Positions 52,936-61,691 are shown, numbered from the stretch's first letter. The stretch: 64,000 nt of DNA from Gordonia sp. PP30 (GCF_023100845.1 NZ_CP095864.1:682001-746000); one strand, 5' to 3'. Notes: generated from the letters alone by a model not told the origin. A program made the numbers and translations.

Positions 52936-53091
52936 TCACGACCAGCCGAAAGTGACACCCAGGAGGGCGAGGGTCGAGAGCAGGGGGCGGCCGGCCAGCA
53001 CGGCGATCAGCACGCACACGATGACGACGGTGGCGGCTTTGCGCACCTTGCGGTTGCGGGGACGGGCGGAGGCGGTCGTGTCGGTCATCAT
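52936..53091 (-). CDS. 51-residue membrane protein
   Basis: A basic N terminus (TASARPRNRKVRKA) is followed by two hydrophobic stretches (ATVVIVCVLIAVLAG and LLSTLALLGVTFGW). AAAGGA lies 4-5 nt before the ATG at 53091, which overlaps the stop of the gene upstream (ATGA), so translation is probably coupled. Unknown function. It belongs to the cluster around the LacI regulator and the giant protein. Confidence 0.65.
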   Translation of the reverse strand: MMTDTTASARPRNRKVRKAATVVIVCVLIAVLAGRPLLSTLALLGVTFGWS

Positions 53092-53807
53092 CGGGTCCTT
53101 TCCGGGTGATCGGCATCGGCGAAGTAGCCGCGGCGTTCGATCTCGTGACGGGTGGCTTCGGTGGGAATGGCGATGCGCTTCATCAGAGCGCTCATGTCGT
53201 CGCCGAGGCAGCGGGCGGCGTCGTCGATGCGGTCGGAGATCGCGCGCGATCGGGTCGTGTCGGCGAGCACGGTCGGATCGTCGAGCGACTTCGCGGTCGA
53301 TTCGACGGTGTCCGCGAAGGTCGTGAACGCGGATCGGGCGGAGGCGTGCTGGTCGATCCAGTAGCCCGGCGACGTGTCGGGGGCCAGCGCCCGGTACCAC
53401 CGGGGCGGTGGTGTGGCGTCGATCCGCGAGGCCGCCGACCGTGCGGAGCGGGCGAGCAGTCCCAGGTAGTCACGCGCCTGGTCGGCCGCCTGCTGAAGGG
53501 GGAGCGGCGTGTCCGGCGGGCTCTGCTTCGCCGCGGCATCGACGGCGGTGAGTCCGGCGTCGATCGATCCGACGAAGTCGACGACGTCGTAGTACACGTC
53601 GTTCGCGTGGTGTCGGCGGTAGGCCGCGTCGGACGCCCGCCGGCGGTCGTCGCGGTGGTCGGCCGAGGCCGCGGAGTCGGGGTTGAGCAGGCCGCCGTCG
53701 ACGTCGCACCGGGCGACGGCGAACCCGACGGCGCCGAGGACGACCAGCGCGATCAGTGTGGCTCGTAGGGGATGGCGGATACGGGGGGAGAGTCGGCGGA
53801 GGCTCAC
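53088..53807 (-). CDS. Membrane-anchored protein of unknown function
   Basis: The product is 239 residues. The basic N terminus (RRLSPRIRHPLR) and one membrane helix (about residues 14-32) anchor an extracytoplasmic helical domain. That domain has two Cys, a histidine/tyrosine-rich AAYRRHHANDVYYDVVDF segment and PPPRWYRALAPDTSPGYWIDQHAS. AAAGGA 5 nt before GTG 53807 sets the start. It follows the LacI gene by 37 bp on the same strand and overlaps the 51-residue gene. I do not recognise the family. Confidence 0.72.
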   Translation of the reverse strand: MSLRRLSPRIRHPLRATLIALVVLGAVGFAVARCDVDGGLLNPDSAASADHRDDRRRASDAAYRRHHANDVYYDVVDFVGSIDAGLTAVDAAAKQSPPDTPLPLQQAADQARDYLGLLARSARSAASRIDATPPPRWYRALAPDTSPGYWIDQHASARSAFTTFADTVESTAKSLDDPTVLADTTRSRAISDRIDDAARCLGDDMSALMKRIAIPTEATRHEIERRGYFADADHPERTR

Positions 53808-53844
53808 GGCTGTCCTTTCGGTGACGAACCGAGCCGACTCGCCG

Positions 53845-54873
53845 TCAGGTACGCGGGCGGCCGCTCGATTCGCGGGTGTGGATCTGGTTGTCGGGGTCGA
53901 TGTACAGGGCGGTGTTCGCGGTGCTCGCCTGCGCGTGCAGTTCCGCGATGCGGTCGGCGAGCTGATTCGCGGCGGCATCGATGTCGCCGCTCACGCTGGT
54001 CAGCGCCGGCGTGGTGAGGCGGCCGAGGATCGAGTTGTCGGTGCCGACCACGGACACGTCGCCGGGTACGGCGACCCCCTGCACGCGTAGCGCGTCGATC
54101 ACGGCGAGGGCGTACGTGTCGCTGTACGCGTAGACGGCCGTCGGCAGGGAGTCTTCGATCAGCCAGCGCCGCACGAGGTGACCGAAGTCGTCCCGGGTGC
54201 ACGCCACCTCTTCGCGCCGCACCTCGGCGCCGAGGTCGATCGCCGCGGCGGCGAACTCCGAGAAGCGCTGGCCGGCGAAGTCGATGGGACGGGTGCCCGG
54301 CGGCACCGGAATGCTGATACGACGGTGGCCGAGATCGTTGATGAGATGGTTGGCGGCGGCCGCTCCGATGCCCTTCTTCAGGATGGCCGCCGACGCGTAG
54401 TCGAGGGGGCCTTCGGCGAAGAGGAGGATCTGGTCGATGCCCTGCTTCCGCAGCCGGCCGGCGATCGCCGGGGTGACGGTCGCCGGTGTCGAGATGACCA
54501 TCCACGGCCGGCGTTCGCTCCAGCGGCGGACCAGATCGTCCTCCGATCCGGAGACGTCGCCGTCGTAGGCGAGGACCAGCCCGTGCGACTCGAGCTGCGC
54601 GCGTAGCGCGTAGATGAAGTTGTTCACGGTCTCGGCGTCGGAGTATCCGCCGGCCGGGACGAGGACCAGGTTCGACGCCCGCGACCGGAGCGACCGCGCC
54701 GACGGGTTCGGGACGTAGTCGAGGGCGCGTGCGCTGGCGAGTACCCGTTCGCGGGTCGCCGGGCTGATCGCGGCGTCGTTCCCGTTGAGGACGAGCGACA
54801 CGGTGGTCCGGGACACTTTCGCGTGTCTGGCGACGTCCGCGCTCGTCGCTCGGGTCGGTCGGGAGGTGTTCAC
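53845..54873 (-). CDS. LacI-family transcriptional regulator
   Basis: The product is 342 residues from GTG 54873. The N-terminal LacI helix-turn-helix reads TSADVARHAKVSRTTVSLVLNG, with the hinge helix near SARSLRSRASN. A periplasmic-binding-protein-like effector domain follows (about 65-335), so a small molecule probably controls it. GGGGA about 9 nt upstream supports the GTG; an ATG 27 codons earlier is possible. It is divergent from the giant protein gene, with a 335-bp intergenic region containing strong palindromes. Confidence 0.85.
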   Translation of the reverse strand: MNTSRPTRATSADVARHAKVSRTTVSLVLNGNDAAISPATRERVLASARALDYVPNPSARSLRSRASNLVLVPAGGYSDAETVNNFIYALRAQLESHGLVLAYDGDVSGSEDDLVRRWSERRPWMVISTPATVTPAIAGRLRKQGIDQILLFAEGPLDYASAAILKKGIGAAAANHLINDLGHRRISIPVPPGTRPIDFAGQRFSEFAAAAIDLGAEVRREEVACTRDDFGHLVRRWLIEDSLPTAVYAYSDTYALAVIDALRVQGVAVPGDVSVVGTDNSILGRLTTPALTSVSGDIDAAANQLADRIAELHAQASTANTALYIDPDNQIHTRESSGRPRT

Positions 54874-54939
54874 GAGCGTGTTCCCCAGTCTTGTCCGGTG
54901 GATGATGCCGCCGAACACTGATACGTGCCACTGACTCGT

Positions 54940-55054
54940 GTTCGGAACCACCACCGATCGTACGCGATAGAGGCCAAGGTCCCGAAAGGCGAATGTCCCT
55001 GAGAATATCGATCATGAGCTGGCGTCTCTTCGTGTAGTAGCGGTGGTTCCGAAC
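54940..55054. repeat. Inverted repeat flanking the LacI/giant-gene promoter region
   Basis: GTTCGGAACCACC at 54940-54952 and GGTGGTTCCGAAC at 55042-55054 are exact 13-bp inverted repeats 89 bp apart. They could be paired operator sites or looped DNA contacts for the divergent promoters. Confidence 0.6.
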
Positions 55055-55062
55055 CTCAGATT

Positions 55063-55096
55063 ACACGTGTTACTAACGCGTGTTAGTTGCACGTGT
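55063..55096. promoter_or_regulatory. 34-bp near-perfect palindrome upstream of the giant gene
   Basis: Outer arms ACACGTG and CACGTGT (55063-55069 and 55090-55096) and inner arms ACTAAC and GTTAGT surround a GCGT centre. It lies 113 bp before the giant gene and 190 bp before lacI. It is a strong operator candidate for the LacI-type regulator. Confidence 0.65.
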
Positions 55097-55208
55097 CACA
55101 AGGCATTGCGATACCGCGGTTCAGGGGCGCACGGTTGGTCCGGGAACGAGATGCGTTCCCGGTCGGGCGCGGCAGCGTTCGGCCGAAGACGAACGGAGGT
55201 GGCTCGAC

Positions 55209-58200
55209 ATGGCCCACAACAGACGGGACATCGAGGGGGTGAGAACGAGGAGGATCCTGGTGCGCGTCCTGATCGGATTGGCCGTGACATTCGGTTTCAG
55301 TGCGATCGTCGCTGGAACCGCGGCGGCCGGCACCCAGGACGCCACGACGGTGAAGTCGGTCCTGGACATGGCGGCCGTCGCCGCGCACAGCGAGCCCGCG
55401 CGCAGGCTGGGCGTCGCCGATGCCGTCGATTCGGTGGTCGCCGAGGCGCAGACGTGGAAGCGGCTGCCGCTGGCGGAGGTCCCGTGGCCGAACGTCGGCC
55501 CGGCGCCCACGGTGACCTCGGAGGCGGATGCGTGCGACGTGAACGCGTGCATCGACCGGATCATCGACGGCGCCGCCTCGGTGATCACCTCGGCCGTCGA
55601 CCGATTGCCGACCGTGATGCGCGATCCCGCGGTGCTGCTTCGCACGCCGCCGTCGATCGTGGCCGACATCGAGACGAGGTTCGGAACGCCGGCGATGAGA
55701 ACCGCGCTGACCACGGTCTTCGACGCACGGATTCTCCCCGTGCCCCGCGGACTCGAACTCGGCGTGTACGCGGGCGGCGGCGTGAGCGCGCTGACCGCGG
55801 TGATCGGAGCGATTCCGGGGATGGTGGCGGCCGGTGTGCCGGGCGCGATACTCGGGGCGGTTCTCGGGGTACTCAACCCGCTCGCCCCGATGGTCGGAGG
55901 CGTTCTCGGAGCACCCTTCGGCGGACTCCTCGGTCTGCTCACCGGGGCGCCGATCGGGGCACTTCTCGGGGTGCTGCCCGGGGGCGTGATCGGGTGGATG
56001 CTCACCGCGATCGTCGACGCCGTCGTCACCGGTCTCTTCGGTTTCGGTGCGGGCGTGGCCGCCGCGTTCCTGGTGATGCCTGTCCTCGGAGCGATCATCG
56101 GCGGACTGCTCACGGCACTCGCGACGGGCGCACTGCTCGCCGCGGTGGGCCTCGGGCTGGGTCTGGCGCTGATCACGGCGCCGATGTGGCTGCCACTGGT
56201 GCTGTTCGTCTTGCCGTTGGTCCTGCTGCCGTTGGCGATCGGCGCGCTCGTCGCCCTGCCGTTCCTGCTGCCGGCGTTGATCATCGGCGGGATCGTCGCG
56301 GCCGTCATCCTCGCGGTGACGATCGGTGGACTCATCCTCGGCGCGGGCGCTCTCGTCCTCGCCGTTCTCACCACGCCGATCTGGCTGCCGATCGTGATCA
56401 TCGTCCCGTTCCTGTACGTCGCGTACATGGTCGCCGTCGTCGTGATCGTGCTGGGGATCGTGGTCGTGACCATGCCGGCGTGGTTCCTGATCGGGCTCGT
56501 CACCTGGCCGTTCGCGTTAGCGGCCCTCGTGGTCCTGATCGTCGTCGTGGCGTTCGGCGTGGTCGGTCTCGGCTTCCTCGTCCTCGTGATCGGTGGCGTG
56601 ACACTGCCGATCTGGTGGCCGCTCGTCGGGCTCGGCCTCGGTGCGCTCGTCGCGTTCGCGATTCTCGGTCCGCTCGCCGCGCTGACGGCATTCGTGCTGA
56701 TCCCCGCGGTTCTCGTGATGATCGGATTGGCACTGGGGGCGCTGGCGTATCTGCTGTCGTTGCCCTTGCTGCTTCCCCTGGCGATCCTCCTCGGCGGACT
56801 GCTGGCGTTGGCGGCGGTGTTCGGTGGCGTTCTGGCGATGGGCCTCACCTGGCTCATCGGGCTGATCACCATTCCGGCGATGCTCCTGGGCGCGCTGCCC
56901 GGCATCGTCCTGGGCGCGCTCGCGGGTGTGCTTCTCGCACCGTTGCTCGCACTGATCACCGCGCCGCTGGGTGGACTCCTGGGTGCGCTGCTCGGCGCAC
57001 TCGATCCGCTGAACCTGCTCGGGTTCCTCGGCGGGGCGCTGCTCGGCGCCGTCGTCGGCGGAATCGCCGGTGGACTTACCGGCGGGCTCATCGGTGCCGT
57101 CGCCGGACTGCTGGTGGGTGCCGCGCTGGCCGCGATCTTGTCGGCGCTGCTCGGTGGAGGACTCGGCTTCGTTCTCGCCGCGGTGCCCGGTGCACTGATC
57201 GGCGGAGCCCTCGGGGCGGCCTTCGGGTCCTGGTGGGCGCTGCTCGCCGGTGCGCTGGTCGGCGGTATCGCGATCGGGTCCGTCGTGCGACGGTGGGCAC
57301 CGTATCGCTGGACCCGGTCGGGCTGCGGTACCCACTGCCTGAGGCAGAAGTGGTCGGCGTTCGGTGACCTCGTCGCGGCACTGACGCGCGGCCGGGCCGA
57401 CGGCGTGAACATCGCCTACGGCGCGATCGCGGGTCTGCTCGTCGGCGCGATCGCCGGCGGAACGGCGGGTGTGACCGCCGGATTCGCGGTCGGTGCGCTC
57501 AATCCGCTCAACCTGCTCTGGGCGGTGCCCGGTGCGGTGGTGGGTCTGGTGCTCGGGGCGCTCGACGGTGCGGCTCTCGGGTCGATCGCCGGTGCGCTTC
57601 CTGGGGCGATCGTGGGGACGGCCGTCGCGGCCGTGCTCGACGCGCTGGTGACCGCCGTGGTCGGCGCGATCGTCGGCTACCTGGGCGGCGCCGGAGTGAC
57701 GGCGCTGCTGGGTGCCTTGTCCGGTGTGGGTCTCGGTGCTTCCGCCGGGGCCGCGGTGTCGCTGGTGCTGTCCGCACTCGCGGCGCTCGTCACCGGCGCG
57801 GTCCTGCTGCCGTTGACGGCGGTGCTGGTCGGAGCCCTACCGGTTCTCGGATGGCTCGCCACCGGCGCCGGCGTTCTGATCACCGGGTTGATCCCGGCCC
57901 TGATCGGCCTGCTGCTGCCGCTACTGCTTCCGGCCGCGTTGATCGTGGCCGGTGCGATGGTGCTGGCGATCCCGGTGATCATCGGGGCGCTCGTCGTGAT
58001 CGGTGCGGGCCTCGTGCTCGCGCTCCTGTCGGGTCCGTTCGCGCCTTTCGTCATCGGCGCGCTCGTTCTCGCGGGTGTGGCGGTGGCGGCGGTGGGACTG
58101 GTGGTCGCGGTGATCGCGATCGCCGCCCTTCTCGTGGGCGTCGGCATCCCGCTGGCAGTGGTGTTCTATGCGGCGCACCTGCTGTTGATCGGAGCTCCGT

Positions 58201-59084
58201 TGATGATCATCGCCACGGTGATCAGTGGACTGGGGCTGCTCGCGGCCCTGGTGGCGGGGCTCGGCGTCGCGGGACTCGGGGCGCTTGTCGCGGCCGGGGT
58301 GACCGGTGCACTCGGTGCGCCGTTCACGATCGGTATCGGCGGTGTTCTCGGCGCCCTCGCCGGGCTGGTGCTCGGCGGCCTCGCCGGCCTGCTGGCCGGG
58401 ATTCCGGCGGCTGTCGCCGGCGCCGTGATCGGCGGACTGATCGGTGCGATCAACCCGATCAACCTGTCCGGCGCCCTCCCCGGCGCATTCGCCGGCATGC
58501 TGATCGGCGGCTTCGCCGGTGGCATCGCGGGCGGATTGCCGGGCGCGGTCGTCGGAGCCGTTCTGGCGGTCGTGCTCGTGGCCCTGGCCACGGGCCTGTT
58601 CACCGGAGTTCTCGGTGGGCTGTTCGGCAGTTCGGTGTTCGGGGTTCTCGGCGTGGTGACCGGTGCCGTCGCGGGATGGTTCCGCCCCAGCCGGGACGGA
58701 GAATCCCCGGCGTCGCCGCAGGAGATCATCGACGCGATCGGGCATGTGCTCGAACCGTGCGACGACTCCTGCGGAGGCGGCGACTGCGGCGTGACTACGC
58801 CTGGTAACGGCGGCAATGCGGTTACGCCTGGTAACGGCGGTAGTGCGGTCACGCCTGGCGGCGACTGCGCTGTGGCCGGGGCCGTCTCCGACGTCGAGGA
58901 CCGGGACTTCCCGGTGCAGGCGGCGACGGGCGGTTCGAACCCCGCCGAGGGCGACGGCCGGTCCCTGCCGGTCGGCGACTCGCTCGTCGGCACCGGAGTG
59001 CTGATCGCACTGCTGTGCGGCGTGCTCCTGGCCGGTGTGCGACGACGTGAAGACGAACTCGAAGAGGAACGAGAACTCGTCTGA
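55209..59084 (+). CDS. Giant, nearly charge-free Gly/Ala/Leu/Val-rich secreted or membrane protein with sorting-like C terminus
   Basis: This 1,291-residue protein starts at ATG 55209 with GGAGG 9 nt upstream. A signal peptide (about 1-42) is followed by a hydrophilic domain to residue 183 with CDVNAC. Between Glu183 and Arg694 I find no Lys, Arg, His or Glu and only two Asp (270, 599). A basic loop 694-734 (RRWAPYRWTRSGCGTHC start) is followed by a second core to 1158, again without Lys, Arg or Glu. Four modules begin with an NPL/DPLN/NPLN/NPIN element at about 222, 598, 764 and 1081 and run into GxxxG glycine-zipper helices. The tail has tandem TPGNGG repeats, then LPVGD (1253), a hydrophobic helix and RRRED. 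I know no family like it. The frame is certain by length, RBS and codon pattern. Confidence 0.88.
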   Translation: MAHNRRDIEGVRTRRILVRVLIGLAVTFGFSAIVAGTAAAGTQDATTVKSVLDMAAVAAHSEPARRLGVADAVDSVVAEAQTWKRLPLAEVPWPNVGPAPTVTSEADACDVNACIDRIIDGAASVITSAVDRLPTVMRDPAVLLRTPPSIVADIETRFGTPAMRTALTTVFDARILPVPRGLELGVYAGGGVSALTAVIGAIPGMVAAGVPGAILGAVLGVLNPLAPMVGGVLGAPFGGLLGLLTGAPIGALLGVLPGGVIGWMLTAIVDAVVTGLFGFGAGVAAAFLVMPVLGAIIGGLLTALATGALLAAVGLGLGLALITAPMWLPLVLFVLPLVLLPLAIGALVALPFLLPALIIGGIVAAVILAVTIGGLILGAGALVLAVLTTPIWLPIVIIVPFLYVAYMVAVVVIVLGIVVVTMPAWFLIGLVTWPFALAALVVLIVVVAFGVVGLGFLVLVIGGVTLPIWWPLVGLGLGALVAFAILGPLAALTAFVLIPAVLVMIGLALGALAYLLSLPLLLPLAILLGGLLALAAVFGGVLAMGLTWLIGLITIPAMLLGALPGIVLGALAGVLLAPLLALITAPLGGLLGALLGALDPLNLLGFLGGALLGAVVGGIAGGLTGGLIGAVAGLLVGAALAAILSALLGGGLGFVLAAVPGALIGGALGAAFGSWWALLAGALVGGIAIGSVVRRWAPYRWTRSGCGTHCLRQKWSAFGDLVAALTRGRADGVNIAYGAIAGLLVGAIAGGTAGVTAGFAVGALNPLNLLWAVPGAVVGLVLGALDGAALGSIAGALPGAIVGTAVAAVLDALVTAVVGAIVGYLGGAGVTALLGALSGVGLGASAGAAVSLVLSALAALVTGAVLLPLTAVLVGALPVLGWLATGAGVLITGLIPALIGLLLPLLLPAALIVAGAMVLAIPVIIGALVVIGAGLVLALLSGPFAPFVIGALVLAGVAVAAVGLVVAVIAIAALLVGVGIPLAVVFYAAHLLLIGAPLMIIATVISGLGLLAALVAGLGVAGLGALVAAGVTGALGAPFTIGIGGVLGALAGLVLGGLAGLLAGIPAAVAGAVIGGLIGAINPINLSGALPGAFAGMLIGGFAGGIAGGLPGAVVGAVLAVVLVALATGLFTGVLGGLFGSSVFGVLGVVTGAVAGWFRPSRDGESPASPQEIIDAIGHVLEPCDDSCGGGDCGVTTPGNGGNAVTPGNGGSAVTPGGDCAVAGAVSDVEDRDFPVQAATGGSNPAEGDGRSLPVGDSLVGTGVLIALLCGVLLAGVRRREDELEEERELV
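58791..58860 (+). repeat. Tandem 27-bp coding repeats in the giant gene's tail
   Basis: Units at about 58794-58820 and 58821-58847, with a partial third at 58848-58860, encode VTPGNGGNA, VTPGNGGSA and VTPGG. They form a Gly/Thr/Asn spacer between the hydrophobic core and the sorting-like signal. Confidence 0.75.
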
Positions 59085-59185
59085 CCGTGGTCCGCACCGC
59101 CGGATGACGGCGGGCGTCGACGGTGCCGCTTCCCGGCAGCGTCGGCGCCCGCTCCGTCATCGTCCTTTCTCAGATCGGAGAAGAC

Positions 59186-59785
59186 ATGGTGCGCACGTGG
59201 CGCCGCGCGGCGCTGATCGCCGTACTGCTGGTCGTCGCCGGTGTGCTGGTCGTCGCGGGTCTCCGGACCGGCTCCCCGGCCGCGCCGGGGTCGGCACGTC
59301 CCGTCCACATCGAGACGAGCGGTCCCCGGCTCAAGATCCCCGTTCTCGGCGTCACCGCACCGTTGACGGAGAAATCGTCGACCGTTCAGTGGGATCCGTT
59401 CCTCGGCGAGGAAGTGCGCAGCTTCGGTGTTCCGGACGACATGACGTCCGTCGTGCGGTGGAGCGACGGCCCCGGCTTCGGCGAACCGGGTATGGCGGTG
59501 GTCCTCGGCCATACGCAGGTCGGTGGTCCCGGTGTGTTCAACGGTCTCGGAGCGATGCCCGCCGACGCTCGAGTCGACGTGATCGACGCCGGCCGCACGT
59601 ACCGCTATCGGGTCAGCGGCCGCTCGCTCCGAATCCCCAAACGCGACCCTCGCGCGCTGAGCCTGGCCCTGGAGAAGGCCCGCGAGCACGCCGATCTCGC
59701 CCTGGTCACGTGCGACGGTCCCTTCGACCGATCGGCTGGTGCGTCGATGGAGAACTCGATCGTCTTCGCCGAGAAGATCACCTGA
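59186..59785 (+). CDS. Sortase (class E/F-like), next to its probable substrate
   Basis: The product is 199 residues. An N-terminal signal-anchor (RTWRRAALIAVLLVVAGVLVVAGL) precedes a sortase beta barrel. The catalytic His109 is in VVLGHTQVGGPGVFNGL and Cys176 in LALVTCDG. The usual Arg before the last strand is not obvious: the site reads RSAGASMENSIVFA, so the only nearby Arg is earlier. GGAG 5-6 nt upstream supports ATG 59186. It is 101 bp downstream of the giant gene, whose C terminus looks like a sorting signal. A dedicated sortase-substrate pair is likely, anchoring the giant protein to the cell wall or processing it. Confidence 0.87.
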   Translation: MVRTWRRAALIAVLLVVAGVLVVAGLRTGSPAAPGSARPVHIETSGPRLKIPVLGVTAPLTEKSSTVQWDPFLGEEVRSFGVPDDMTSVVRWSDGPGFGEPGMAVVLGHTQVGGPGVFNGLGAMPADARVDVIDAGRTYRYRVSGRSLRIPKRDPRALSLALEKAREHADLALVTCDGPFDRSAGASMENSIVFAEKIT

Positions 59786-59971
59786 CGGTTCGCCGGGCTT
59801 CCCTTGACACCTGATGGAGGTAGCTGCCGCTGGTATTCGAGGGGACCGTGCGAAGCATCCGGAGTGGTGAGTGTCAAGGGTCGACCGGGTCGCTTGTGGA
59901 CGACCTCACTTGTCCACAGGTCGGCCGGGCGGGGTCTGGCCCGCGTGGATGTGCCGGGATAGACCTGAGGC

Positions 59972-60274
59972 ATGCCTGCACAAGCCTGGGTGAATCTGAT
60001 CGCCGGCCTGATAGCCGTCGGCGGTGTGATGTTCACGATTCGGCAGCGGACTCTCGCCGACAATAGGCGGGAGTCGTGGGCGAGATTCGAGTGGGCGCTG
60101 GATGCGACATACAGCGATTTGGAGGACAAGCGCGCCGATGGCTGGAGGGTGGTCCGCACCCTTGCCGCTTCGGAGATGATGACCCGAACCGAGCGGGAGA
60201 TCATCGATGAACTCTCGCTTGACGTCGGTGGGTTGGTGCTGGAGCTCGAAGACTTCGAGGGTGACAGCGCGTAG
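59972..60274 (+). CDS. Small protein with one N-terminal membrane helix
   Basis: The product is 100 residues. WVNLIAGLIAVGGVMFTIRQRTLA forms a membrane anchor. It is followed by a hydrophilic, acidic helical domain (RRESWARFEWALDATYSD, then ELSLDVGGLVLELEDFEG). GAGG lies close to the ATG. No family recognised. The next small gene starts 28 bp later on the same strand. Confidence 0.6.
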   Translation: MPAQAWVNLIAGLIAVGGVMFTIRQRTLADNRRESWARFEWALDATYSDLEDKRADGWRVVRTLAASEMMTRTEREIIDELSLDVGGLVLELEDFEGDSA

Positions 60275-60302
60275 CGTTGGCGATGACGTCGAAGGAGCTG
60301 AT

Positions 60303-60494
60303 ATGACTGAACGACGCAGGAGTCGCCGGGGGTCGACGCCGGAGGAACGACGACTTATCGCCCTTCTGATCTCGGACGTGTACACACGACGGAAGCAGCC
60401 GGTTCCTGACTGGGTTCAGCAGATCATCGACGATCCGACGTCGCGTCCTGCGATACCGAAGAGGATGTCGGCGACAGGCTCGCTCCGGGGCTGA
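60303..60494 (+). CDS. Small basic protein, unknown
   Basis: The product is 63 residues, Arg-rich at the N terminus (TERRRSRRGSTPEERRLIALL), then DVYTRRKQPVPDWVQQIIDD. AAGGAG lies 6 nt before the ATG. It probably forms a pair with the preceding membrane protein. A toxin-antitoxin or regulatory pair is conceivable but unsupported. Confidence 0.6.
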   Translation: MTERRRSRRGSTPEERRLIALLISDVYTRRKQPVPDWVQQIIDDPTSRPAIPKRMSATGSLRG

Positions 60495-60578
60495 ATCTCA
60501 CTCCCGCACGACGCCCGCGAACGATCCTCACGGCCGCGGCGGCGGTGCGGAAATCTCTGGTAACCGGGCCGTCCCGGC

Positions 60579-61658
60579 TCAGCGGGCGGTGAGCAGGGAG
60601 CGCGCCTCGTCGTCGTTCAGCATGGCGCGGTGGAAGGCGTCGAGGGCGCCGCGGCCGTCGAAGTTCACGCCGATCAGGACCACTTCGCTGGATGGTGTGA
60701 CGGTGGTGTGCGACCAGGGGACGGCCGGCTGGATGGTGAGATTCGGTCCCGCCTGGCTCCAGACGTGGGCGATGTCGGGCCGATCGGCGATCCAGCAGTG
60801 GCCCTTGGACCGGATCAGGCCGGTGGTGCCGCGCAGTGCGGCGATCAGCCGCTCGCGATGGAACGGGCGGTCGCCGCGGAACACCACCGATGAGATCCCG
60901 TATTCCTCGGTCTCCGGCGTGTGCGGATTGATCAGTTCGTCGGCGTAGTCCGGCCGGGCCGCCGCGGCCTCCGGGTCGTACAGGGCGGCATCGAGGACGG
61001 CGCCGGCGGCGATCTCGCCGTGGGTGACCGTCACGATCCGCGCGTGTGGATTCATCGCATGCACCGCGTCCACGGTGGCCGCGGCGATCTCCGGGCGCAC
61101 GAGGTCGGTCTTGGTCACGAGGATCAGATCGGCGAACTCCACCTGGTCGACGAGCAGGTCGGCGACGGAGCGCTCGTCCTCCGGGTCGGCCGCGTCGTCG
61201 GCGTCGGCCAGCGCCCGGTGCCGGGCCATCTGTTCGAGGAACTGCGAGGCGTCGACCAGCGTCACCATGGTGTCGATCGGGGCGACGTCGGCCAGCCGGC
61301 GCCCGTCCTCGAACTGCCACTCGAAGGTCGCCGCGACCGGCATGGGCTCGGAGATCCCGGTCGATTCGATGACGATCTGGTCGTACTTCCCGGATTCGGC
61401 CAGGCGGCCGACGTTCTCCACCAGGTCCTCCCGCAGGGTGCAGCAGATGCAGCCGTTGGACAGTTCCACCAGCCGGTCCTCGCCGCGTTCGACGTGGCCG
61501 CCGGCGGCGATCAGGCCCGCGTCGATGTTGACCTCGGAGAAGTCGTTGACGATGACGGCGAGCCGGCGGCCGGCCCGGTTGGCGAGGAGGTGATTGAGCA
61601 GGGTGGTCTTGCCGCTGCCGAGGAATCCGGACAGGACGGTGACGGGGGTCGAGGGCAT
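60579..61658 (-). CDS. CobW/G3E-family GTPase metallochaperone (zinc-responsive)
   Basis: A 359-residue G3E GTPase. Walker A is [11 protein letters not shown] (about residue 8). The metal-binding CxCC motif is in [12 protein letters not shown], the switch region is ESTGISEP, and a C-terminal CobW domain contains [21 protein letters not shown] 61658 is chosen over the GTG at 61673. A Zur-type box lies 19-33 bp upstream, so it is likely made under zinc starvation and delivers zinc to a client enzyme, as for ZNG1/YciC-type proteins. Confidence 0.87.
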   Translation of the reverse strand: MPSTPVTVLSGFLGSGKTTLLNHLLANRAGRRLAVIVNDFSEVNIDAGLIAAGGHVERGEDRLVELSNGCICCTLREDLVENVGRLAESGKYDQIVIESTGISEPMPVAATFEWQFEDGRRLADVAPIDTMVTLVDASQFLEQMARHRALADADDAADPEDERSVADLLVDQVEFADLILVTKTDLVRPEIAAATVDAVHAMNPHARIVTVTHGEIAAGAVLDAALYDPEAAAARPDYADELINPHTPETEEYGISSVVFRGDRPFHRERLIAALRGTTGLIRSKGHCWIADRPDIAHVWSQAGPNLTIQPAVPWSHTTVTPSSEVVLIGVNFDGRGALDAFHRAMLNDDEARSLLTAR

Positions 61659-61676
61659 GCGCCCACCGTACACTAA

Positions 61677-61691
61677 TGAAAACGATTATCA
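61677..61691 (-). promoter_or_regulatory. Zur-type box upstream of the CobW gene
   Basis: TGAAAACGATTATCA, read as TGATAATCGTTTTCA on the gene's strand, closely follows the TGATAAT-n-ATTATCA pattern. It lies within 34 bp of the ATG and touches the stop codon of the TetR gene. Confidence 0.75.

Noticed and set aside
55121-57412. A long minus-strand frame opposite the giant gene
   Set aside because: Ser/Pro/Thr/Arg-rich composition is the expected antisense of Gly/Ala/Leu/Val codons. The plus-strand frame has a signal peptide, ribosome site and sorting-like tail.
58791-58860. CRISPR-like repeats
   Set aside because: Only two and a half in-frame 27-bp units with no spacers; they are coding repeats. 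No CRISPR array is present in the window.
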